From assembly GCA_021776115.1 (NCBI GenBank), contig JAJFGN010000004.1, positions 157,945 to 221,944 on the forward strand: a stretch of DNA of 64,000 nt, written 5' to 3'. Position 1 is the first letter of the stretch. Every line of letters starts with the position of its first letter. The notes beneath the pieces were generated by a model. It was not told where the DNA came from. It saw only the letters and a program-made list of their open reading frames with translations, and ran no database searches. The translations under genes were made by a program, and so were the position numbers. This DNA comes from Kiloniellaceae bacterium. GTDB lineage: Bacteria; Pseudomonadota; Alphaproteobacteria; Kiloniellales; J153. Shown here piece by piece: positions 58,340 to 64,000 of the stretch.

Positions 58340-59626
58340 TTGAGTAACGCGGCGAACGGCACACCAACTCCTCCGCCTCTCTTCGCATTCGAGGACGCGC
58401 CGCTCGAGGGCGGCCGCCTGGTCCAGAACATTATGCATTTCGCCCGCACCCTGCGCGCCGCCGGCATGCCGGTGGGACCGGGCAAGGTGCTCACCGCCGT
58501 GCGCGCGGTCCAGACCGTCGGCTTACAACGCCGCGACGATTTCTATTGGGCGCTGCACGCGGTCTTCGTCAATCGGCGCGACCAAAAGGAGCTGTTCGAT
58601 CAGGCTTTCCACGTATTCTGGCGCAACCCTCAGATCCTGGAAAAGATGATGGGCCTTATGTTGCCGGACGGGCAGTTGAACGCGGGCCGCGATCCCGAGG
58701 ATGCCATGGAGATCAGCCGGCGCCTCGCCGAAGCCTTGCGCGCCAACCAAGCCAGGGGCGAGGAGCCCCAGCGGGACCGCGAAGAAGATGAGATCGAAAT
58801 CGACGCCGCCTTGACCTTTTCGTCGAAAGAACTTTTGCAAGAGATGGACTTCGAAAAAATGTCGGTGGACGAGGCCGCGCGCGCGAAGGCCGCCATCGCC
58901 GCCATGCGTCTGCCGATCGTGGAAGTTCCGACCCGGCGCTTCCGTGCCGCCGCGGCCGGACGGCGCGCCGATTTGCGCGCGACCATGCGCGCGGCGCTGC
59001 GCTCGGGCAGTGACGTGATACCGCTGCGCTGGAAGGCACCGCGCCGCCGTCACCCGCCTCTGGTCGTGATTTGCGACGTTTCCGGTTCCATGAGCCGGTA
59101 TTCGCGAATGCTGCTGCACTTCATGCACGCCATCACCAACGACCGCGACCGGGTACACACCTTCGTCTTCGGGACCCGCCTGACCAACATCACCCGCCAC
59201 CTGCGCCAGAAGGATGTCGACGTCGCGTTGGAAAAGGTGACCGACGCGGTCGTCGATTGGTCCGGCGGCACCCGGATCGGGGCCTGCCTGCACGAATTTA
59301 ATGTAAAGTGGTCGCGCCGCGTTCTGGGCCAGGGCGCCCTGGTGCTGTTCATTTCCGACGGCTTGGATCGGGATAACGCGGAGGACCTGGCCGCCGAGGT
59401 CGAACGCTTACACAAGTCCTGCCGCAGGCTGATCTGGCTCAACCCGCTCTTGCGGTACGACGGTTACGAACCAAAATCTTTAGGGGCACGGGCCTTGGCG
59501 CCGCATGTGGACGATTTCCGCAGCATCCACAACTTGGAGAGCCTGAGCGAGCTCACGGAGGTGCTGAGCCGGCCCGTGACCGGACGCCAGGAGCGTGCGC
59601 GCGAAGCCTTGGAGGCAGCTTTATGA
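58340..59626 (+). CDS. VWA domain protein, CoxE-like
   Basis: 428 aa from a TTG at 58340. The N-terminal part (about 20-190) is the helical domain found in CoxE, with charged stretches (REEDEIEIDAALTFSSKELL). The C-terminal VWA domain has the MIDAS motif VICDVSGSMSRYS (about 236-248), TFVFGTRLTNITRHL and ISDGLDRDN. It is the partner of the MoxR ATPase. Its stop overlaps the start of the XdhC N-terminal gene (ATGA). Confidence 0.9.
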   Translation: MSNAANGTPTPPPLFAFEDAPLEGGRLVQNIMHFARTLRAAGMPVGPGKVLTAVRAVQTVGLQRRDDFYWALHAVFVNRRDQKELFDQAFHVFWRNPQILEKMMGLMLPDGQLNAGRDPEDAMEISRRLAEALRANQARGEEPQRDREEDEIEIDAALTFSSKELLQEMDFEKMSVDEAARAKAAIAAMRLPIVEVPTRRFRAAAAGRRADLRATMRAALRSGSDVIPLRWKAPRRRHPPLVVICDVSGSMSRYSRMLLHFMHAITNDRDRVHTFVFGTRLTNITRHLRQKDVDVALEKVTDAVVDWSGGTRIGACLHEFNVKWSRRVLGQGALVLFISDGLDRDNAEDLAAEVERLHKSCRRLIWLNPLLRYDGYEPKSLGARALAPHVDDFRSIHNLESLSELTEVLSRPVTGRQERAREALEAAL

Positions 59627-59949
59627 CCATGATGCACAACGACGACGTTCTCGGCCAAGCCGGGCGTTGGCGCGATGAGGGCCGCAAGGTCGCCCTGGCC
59701 ACGGTCGTCTCGACCTGGGGATCCTCCCCCCGGCCCGTCGGCAGCCAGCTTGCGGTCGACGAGACCGGCAACATGGTCGGCTCGGTCTCGGGCGGCTGCA
59801 TCGAGGGCGCGGTCGTTCTCGAAGCGCAGCAAGCCATGGAGTCCGGCGCAACCAAGCTGTTGGAATTCGGCGTGACCGACGAGATGGCTTGGGAAGTCGG
59901 CTTGGCCTGCGGCGGCACCGTGCGGGTCTTCGTCGAGCGGCTGGATTGA
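59623..59949 (+). CDS. XdhC/CoxI family protein, N-terminal domain only
   Basis: 108 aa, ATGA overlap with CoxE. The conserved start of the XdhC/CoxI family: VVSTWGSSPRPVGSQLAVDETGNMVGSVSGGCIEGAVV and the GLACGGTVRVFVE end. XdhC binds the molybdenum cofactor and delivers its sulfurated form to the hydroxylase. The NAD-binding half is a separate gene 10 bases downstream. Confidence 0.93.
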   Translation: MTMMHNDDVLGQAGRWRDEGRKVALATVVSTWGSSPRPVGSQLAVDETGNMVGSVSGGCIEGAVVLEAQQAMESGATKLLEFGVTDEMAWEVGLACGGTVRVFVERLD

Positions 59950-59959
59950 CGAGCCGACG

Positions 59960-60676
59960 ATGAAGCGCGCCCTTTTCGACAGCCTCCAAGCCGCCCGCGC
60001 CGCCAAGCGCCCGGTGGCCGTAGTCACAGAATTGGAGAACGGCCAGCAGGTTTTGCTCGATGGCGACACGCGGGCCGGCGATCTTGCCTTGAACGAAACA
60101 GAGCTCGCTCTCGCCAATAAGGCTTTGGCCGACGATCGCAGCGGGCCCCTGGAAGAAACCAACCTCTTCGTCCAGGTATTCAATCCGCCCCTGCGCCTTA
60201 TTGTGGTTGGCGCGGTCCACATCGCGCAGCTTTTGGTCCCCATCGCCGCTTTGGCCGGCTACGAGGTGGTCGTGGTCGATCCGCGCCAAGCCTGGGCCAC
60301 CGACGCGCGCTTTCCCGAAGTCCGCTTACTGACCGAGTGGCCGGACGACGCCCTGCGGGCGTTAAACCCGGATCGGCGCACCGCCATCGCCGTGCTGACG
60401 CACGATCCCAAGCTGGACGACCCAGCACTTGGTGTCGCCCTTGCTTCACCCGCATTCTATATTGGCGCGCTGGGCAGCAAGCGGACTCACGCGAAGCGCC
60501 TCGCCCGGCTGCGCGAGGCCGGGATCGACGAGCCGGCGCTGGCGCGCATTCATGCTCCGATCGGGCTCGCGGTCGGCGCCAAGAGCCCGGCCGAGATCGC
60601 GATCTCAATCCTGGCCCAGGTAACGCAGGAACTGCATGGCGCCCCACCGCTGGTCAAGGCCGAGGCCCACAAGTGA
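59960..60676 (+). CDS. XdhC/CoxI family protein, C-terminal Rossmann domain
   Basis: 238 aa. Residues about 75-235 are the XdhC C-terminal Rossmann domain (RLIVVGAVHIAQLLVPIAALAGYEVVVVDPR, VLTHDPKLDDPAL, YIGALGSKRTHAKRLARL, IHAPIGLAVGAKSPAEIAISILAQ). It complements the preceding N-terminal half. The stop overlaps the next start (GTGA). Confidence 0.93.
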   Translation: MKRALFDSLQAARAAKRPVAVVTELENGQQVLLDGDTRAGDLALNETELALANKALADDRSGPLEETNLFVQVFNPPLRLIVVGAVHIAQLLVPIAALAGYEVVVVDPRQAWATDARFPEVRLLTEWPDDALRALNPDRRTAIAVLTHDPKLDDPALGVALASPAFYIGALGSKRTHAKRLARLREAGIDEPALARIHAPIGLAVGAKSPAEIAISILAQVTQELHGAPPLVKAEAHK

Positions 60677-62349
60677 AGTTCGGCCCGACGCCCTTGACGG
60701 AGGCCGAGGGTGCGATCTTGGCTCACTCGATCAAGGCCGGGGACCTGCGCTTCAAGAAAGGCCGCATCCTTTCGCCCTCGGATATCGCGGCCTTACGCGC
60801 GGCCGGCGCCGAAACCCTGGTCGCCGCCCGCCTGGAAGACGGTGACGTGCACGAGGACGCCGCGGCCGCCGTACTGGCGGAAGCGATCCTGGGCGACGGC
60901 CCCGACACCAACCTAAGTCTTAGCGCGGCCTTTACCGGGCGCAGCAATCTCGTCGTTGGACGGCGTGGGGTCTTGCTCGTGGACCGCGATAGCTTGGACC
61001 GCCTGAACCTGATCGACGAGGCTATCACCGTGGCCACGCTGTCGCCCTATGAATTGGTCGAGCCGCGACAGATGGCTGCGACAATCAAGATCATCCCCTT
61101 CGCGGTGCCGGATGCGGTGCTGCAACAATGCTTGGCGGTCGCGCGCGGTACCAAGGGCCCGCTCCTGCGCGTCGCCGCGCTGCGGCCGCGCCAAGCCGGT
61201 CTGGTGCAAACCCGCACGCCGGGCATGAAAGAATCGCTTCTCGACAAGACTCGTGCGGCCGTCGACGGCCGTCTCGCGGCGCTGGATTGCCCCCCGGCCG
61301 AAGAAATCCGATGCGATCACAGCGAGGCGGAGGTCGCGCACGCGATCCAGGCGTTACGCACGCGCGGTTGCGAGATCGTGCTCGTTTCCGGCGCCTCCGC
61401 CATCGTCGACCGGCGCGATGTCGTGCCCGCCGGGATCGTCGAGGCGGGCGGCGTCATAGAGCATTTCGGCATGCCGGTCGACCCGGGGAACCTGATCTTG
61501 CTCGCACGCCTTGAGGCAACACCGGTCCTGGGACTGCCGGGCTGCGCGCGTTCGCCCAAGCTCAACGGCTTCGACTGGGTTCTGCAACGCTTGCTCGCGG
61601 ACGTTCCGGTCACCCGGCACGATATTATGCGGATGGGCACGGGCGGTTTGCTGAAGGAAATCGCCTTGCGCCCCCTGCCCCGCGCCGAGGCAGTCGAGCG
61701 CCGGGATCGCGCAGGTCCGCGCGCGCCGCAAATCGCGGCTGTTGTTCTGGCGGCCGGTCAATCGCGCCGCATGGGTTCCCGCAATAAGCTGCTGGCCAAG
61801 CTGGATGGCCGCCCGATGGTGGCGCATGTTGTCGACAGCGTTCTTTCGTCCAAGGCGGCGCCGGTGGTGGTGGTCACCGGGCACGAACCCGATAAGGTCA
61901 CGGCCGCCTTGAAGGACTTGGATATCGCCCTAGTTCACAATCCCGACTACGCCGCGGGCCTCAGCACATCCTTGCATCGCGGGCTGGGCGCCGTGCCCGC
62001 CGGCGCGGACGGCGTGATCGTTTGTCTAGGCGATATGCCGCGCATCGAACCAGCCGTGATCGACCGCCTGATCGCCGCTTTCGACCCGCTCGAGGGACGG
62101 GCGATCTGCGTCCCAACGATTCAGGGCAAACGTGGCAATCCAGTGCTGTTCGCGACGCGTTTCGCGGCCGAGATCCAAGAAATCGCGGGCGACGTCGGCG
62201 CGCGCTATCTGTTGGGCGAATATCCGGAATTGGTGTGTGAGGTCGCGATGGAGGGGATCGGCACCGGCGCCGGTGTCTTGCTAGACGTCGATACGCCGGA
62301 AGCCCTCTCCGCGCTGCACGCGGAGTGGCGGCCTAAAGAAGGCGGTTAG
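60673..62349 (+). CDS. MoeA-like / MobA-like fusion (molybdenum cofactor nucleotidyltransferase)
   Basis: 558 aa from a GTG. Residues 1-340 are MoeA/MogA-like: SGASAIVDRRDVVPAGIVEAGGVIEHFGMPVDPGNLILLARL is the MPT-binding type. Residues 355-558 form a MobA/MocA-like NTP transferase: VVLAAGQSRRMGSRNKLLAKLDGRPMVAHV, VVVVTGHEP, VCLGDMP and GKRGNPVLF. MocA adds CMP to molybdopterin for xanthine or CO dehydrogenase-type enzymes. It closes the maturation operon. Confidence 0.9.
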   Translation: MKFGPTPLTEAEGAILAHSIKAGDLRFKKGRILSPSDIAALRAAGAETLVAARLEDGDVHEDAAAAVLAEAILGDGPDTNLSLSAAFTGRSNLVVGRRGVLLVDRDSLDRLNLIDEAITVATLSPYELVEPRQMAATIKIIPFAVPDAVLQQCLAVARGTKGPLLRVAALRPRQAGLVQTRTPGMKESLLDKTRAAVDGRLAALDCPPAEEIRCDHSEAEVAHAIQALRTRGCEIVLVSGASAIVDRRDVVPAGIVEAGGVIEHFGMPVDPGNLILLARLEATPVLGLPGCARSPKLNGFDWVLQRLLADVPVTRHDIMRMGTGGLLKEIALRPLPRAEAVERRDRAGPRAPQIAAVVLAAGQSRRMGSRNKLLAKLDGRPMVAHVVDSVLSSKAAPVVVVTGHEPDKVTAALKDLDIALVHNPDYAAGLSTSLHRGLGAVPAGADGVIVCLGDMPRIEPAVIDRLIAAFDPLEGRAICVPTIQGKRGNPVLFATRFAAEIQEIAGDVGARYLLGEYPELVCEVAMEGIGTGAGVLLDVDTPEALSALHAEWRPKEGG

Positions 62350-62383
62350 AGCGTCTTCCGATCATACTGAACCATTTGACCGG
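62346..62383. repeat. Diverged MITE end
   Basis: TAGAGCGTCTTCCGATCA then ACTGAACCATTTGACCGG, about 30 of 37 positions identical to the right end (reverse complement) of the element at 18820-19085. No second inverted end is found nearby, so it is a solo end or remnant. Confidence 0.6.
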
Positions 62384-62417
62384 TATTTCGCGTTTGCTGG
62401 TTAGTGAATTGGCCGAG

Positions 62418-62462
62418 ACAAAATAATCCCCTCCCCCCTTGAGGGGGAGGGGATTATTTTGT
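62418..62462. terminator. Perfect 20-bp hairpin after the molybdenum cofactor operon
   Basis: ACAAAATAATCCCCTCCCCC and its exact complement with a 5-base loop (CTTGA). The inner ten pairs are all G-C. The A-rich left outer arm becomes ATTATTTTGT on the right, so it can act as a terminator for the rightward operon and also for leftward transcripts. The rest of the 62350-62619 gap holds no gene I can support. Confidence 0.65.
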
Positions 62463-62619
62463 TTCAATCGATCCACTAGGGCGTGTACTCACAAACGGTG
62501 CTTCGCGGATGGCCGCTTTCGGTGAGGTCTCGGACGCCGATCGGCCAACCGTATTTGCCAGAGAAGCGGACAAAGCGGACATTTCATGACAAATCTGTCG
62601 CCGCATGTTACTCGGCTCT

Positions 62620-63351
62620 ATGCGCATTTCCTACGATACGATCGGTGTCAATTATTCTGATCTCAGGAAACCTGACTCCCGGATTGAGACGGTGATCGGA
62701 AGGGCTCTGGGATCTGCAAAAACTGTCCTGAATGTTGGCGCTGGAGCGGGTTCGTATGAGCCCGCCGACAGGCAAGTCTTGGCTATCGAGCCTTCGGTGG
62801 AAATGATCCGACAGCGCGGGGCCTCAGCAGCTCCGGTTATTCAGGGTTATGCGGAAGACTTACCCTTCGACGGCAATTCCTTTGATGCGTCGATGGCGAT
62901 CCTGACGGTTCATCATTGGGCCGACAAAGAGAAGGGCCTCAAAGAGATGCGTCGAGTGACGCGGGGCCAGGTCGTCGTACTTACATTCGATCCTTCGCAT
63001 CGGGGGTTCTGGCTTGCGGACTACATTCCGGAACTTGTGGAGTTGGACGAGGTGCAAATGCCAAGGATGACAGATTATGAGGAGTGGCTTGGATCAGTAG
63101 AGATTTCGGCCGTTCCAATTCCGCATGACTGTACTGACGGTTTCTTGTGCGCCTATTGGCGGCGGCCTGCGGCCTATCTCGATCCCAGAATTCGGGCCGC
63201 CATGTCTTCCTTCTGGGCGGTAGACAACATATCTGAGGGGTTGAGAAAACTTGAGAGCGACCTGGACACCGGCGCATGGGCGCAGCGGTATTCTGAACTG
63301 CTCAACTTTGATGAGTGCGACTTTGGCTACCGCCTCGTCACGACGAAATGA
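62620..63351 (+). CDS. Class I SAM-dependent methyltransferase
   Basis: 243 aa from the ATG at 62620 (MRISYDTIGVNYSDLRKPD); an ATG at 62605 is in frame. Motif I VLNVGAGAGSYEP (about 35-47), motif II LAIEPS, PVIQGYAEDLPFDGNSFDASMAILTVHHW (motifs post-I to IV). UbiE/COQ5-like small-molecule methyltransferase; the substrate is unknown. It stands alone. Confidence 0.9.
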   Translation: MRISYDTIGVNYSDLRKPDSRIETVIGRALGSAKTVLNVGAGAGSYEPADRQVLAIEPSVEMIRQRGASAAPVIQGYAEDLPFDGNSFDASMAILTVHHWADKEKGLKEMRRVTRGQVVVLTFDPSHRGFWLADYIPELVELDEVQMPRMTDYEEWLGSVEISAVPIPHDCTDGFLCAYWRRPAAYLDPRIRAAMSSFWAVDNISEGLRKLESDLDTGAWAQRYSELLNFDECDFGYRLVTTK

Positions 63352-63417
63352 CACGCTCTCAAGATCGAGAGTCTCACCCAAGTCAAAGGTCCGTTTTGGG
63401 CTCAGGCTGTGTGAAAA

Positions 63418-63711
63418 CTATTTCCGGGGCCCGAGCGCGCAACCCCGAGCGCGCAACCCCGAGCGCGCAACATTGAATCGTTTAACTGCTGTCGCAGGCA
63501 ATATTGATTCACGCGGGCCCAAAAAGGTGACCGCCGAGTCCCGGTCGGGCCCGCGCTCGTAGACCGGCTGGCCGCTGCCCACGGTGCTTTGCATGACCCC
63601 CGCGCGGGCCGGCCGCGCCTGACCGATCGCCAGAATCTTGCGGCACTCCTCGGCCGAGAACACCGGGTCGCTGGCGGCGAAGCACGGCAGATAGGGCGCT
63701 TGGGTCTCCAT
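63418..63711 (-). pseudogene. Remnant of an oxygenase-like gene (N-terminal part)
   Basis: 97-aa frame. The start (METQAPYLPCFAASDPVFSAEECRKILAIGQ) with an RDSAV stretch resembles the N-terminal part of 2OG-Fe(II) oxygenase/prolyl hydroxylase-like proteins. The catalytic HxD region is missing and the frame ends in low-complexity sequence from the tandem repeats. Probably the truncated remains of a gene; family assignment is weak. Confidence 0.45.
63431..63471. repeat. 14-bp tandem repeat, three copies
   Basis: GAGCGCGCAACCCC repeated with a 14-base period, the last unit incomplete. The period is not a multiple of three. It lies at the 3' end of the oxygenase-like remnant. Confidence 0.8.
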
Positions 63712-63743
63712 AGCCTCAGCTATAAGGGCGGAACCGCCCGATC

Positions 63744-64000
63744 TTAAGGCGCCTCGCAGGCCTCCGGACGCGAGGCGCGCGCCTCCTCGAGCAGCCAGTC
63801 GCGGAAGGCCGTGACCTTGGGCTGCTGGGCGCTGTCTTTCGCGCTCAGCAGATAGAAGGAGAACGTGAGCGGCGTGCTGAGGCTCGGGTCGAAGGGGCGC
63901 ACGAGGCGGCCGGCGGCGAGGTCGTCGGCCACCAGGATGTCGCCGATCAAAGCCACGCCGTGGCCGTCGAGCGCGGCCTGCACCGCCATGTTCTCCATGG
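63744..64000 (-). CDS. LysR family transcriptional regulator, C-terminal end
   Basis: Partial: the frame runs past the right edge of the window. MAVQAALDGHGVALIGDILVADDLAAGRLVRPF is the typical end of a LysR substrate-binding domain (GcvA-like), followed by YYLLSxK-type sequence and the last helix (FRDWLLEEAR). The helix-turn-helix is outside the window. Confidence 0.85.
   Translation of the reverse strand, partial: MENMAVQAALDGHGVALIGDILVADDLAAGRLVRPFDPSLSTPLTFSFYLLSAKDSAQQPKVTAFRDWLLEEARASRPEACEAP

Noticed and set aside
63431..63471. Tandem repeats as a CRISPR-like array
   Set aside because: Units are 14 bases and directly adjacent, with no spacers and no cas genes.

Overview
This is a high-GC chromosomal segment of an alphaproteobacterium. 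The gene families and the order mltB-rlpA-dacA-tmk-holB-metG-tatD-MBL suggest a Rhodospirillales-like lineage, but this rests on gene content and not on a computed phylogeny. Most of the window is ordinary chromosome interrupted by one integrated tailless phage.

Layout. 1-3.6 kb: the C-terminal part of mfd, then a nitroreductase and a FrnE/DsbA-like oxidoreductase on the minus strand. 3.7-10.5 kb: a tightly overlapping operon (acyl-CoA synthetase, SDR, acyl-CoA dehydrogenase, APH-type kinase, DUF6285-like protein, GMC oxidoreductase) whose parts match the Lva/ACAD10-11 type of 4-hydroxyacid breakdown. 11.4-14.8 kb: small envelope and signalling proteins, including tandem RT0821/Lpp0805-like surface proteins. 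14.8-23.4 kb: a Dpp/Opp-type ABC importer with fused ATPases, divergent from a creatininase-type amidohydrolase, a ketopantoate reductase-like protein and an SDR; a 266-bp MITE-like element lies inside the transporter locus. 23.4-28.7 kb: a PEP-CTERM protein flanked by a duplicated fragment of the neighbouring serine hydrolase gene, then a TPR-methyltransferase and tRNA-Ser(TGA). 29-38.8 kb: cell-wall genes and the conserved tmk-holB-metG-tatD block.

38.95-49.81 kb: an intact-looking, about 10.84 kb prophage of the PM2 (corticovirus) type. It has an HUH rolling-circle initiator, an SSB-like DUF736 protein, a genome-packaging ATPase, a PM2 P2-like double jelly-roll capsid protein, a string of tiny membrane proteins, two very basic peptides, a lytic transglycosylase and a holin-like protein. 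No integrase is present. The element is bounded by 17-bp direct repeats that form the XerD arm and centre of a chromosomal dif site, and a full dif is rebuilt at the right end. attP lies inside the 3' end of the leftward regulator gene. In the circular form the regulator has a different, longer C-terminus and is ATGA-coupled to a 63-aa gene and then to a second HTH gene; integration splits that operon. I infer an integration-dependent regulatory switch driven by host XerCD.

50-53.3 kb: an unusual FtsZ with a long linker and C-terminal Sel1 repeats, divergent from mazG. 53.4-56.8 kb: a ydbH-ynbE-ydbL envelope lipid-transport operon. 56.9-62.3 kb: maturation genes for a molybdenum hydroxylase (CoxD/MoxR, VOC protein, CoxE, split XdhC/CoxI, MoeA/MobA-like) without the hydroxylase itself. 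62.3-64 kb: a MITE-like end, a perfect 20-bp hairpin, a methyltransferase, a gene remnant and the C-terminus of a LysR regulator.
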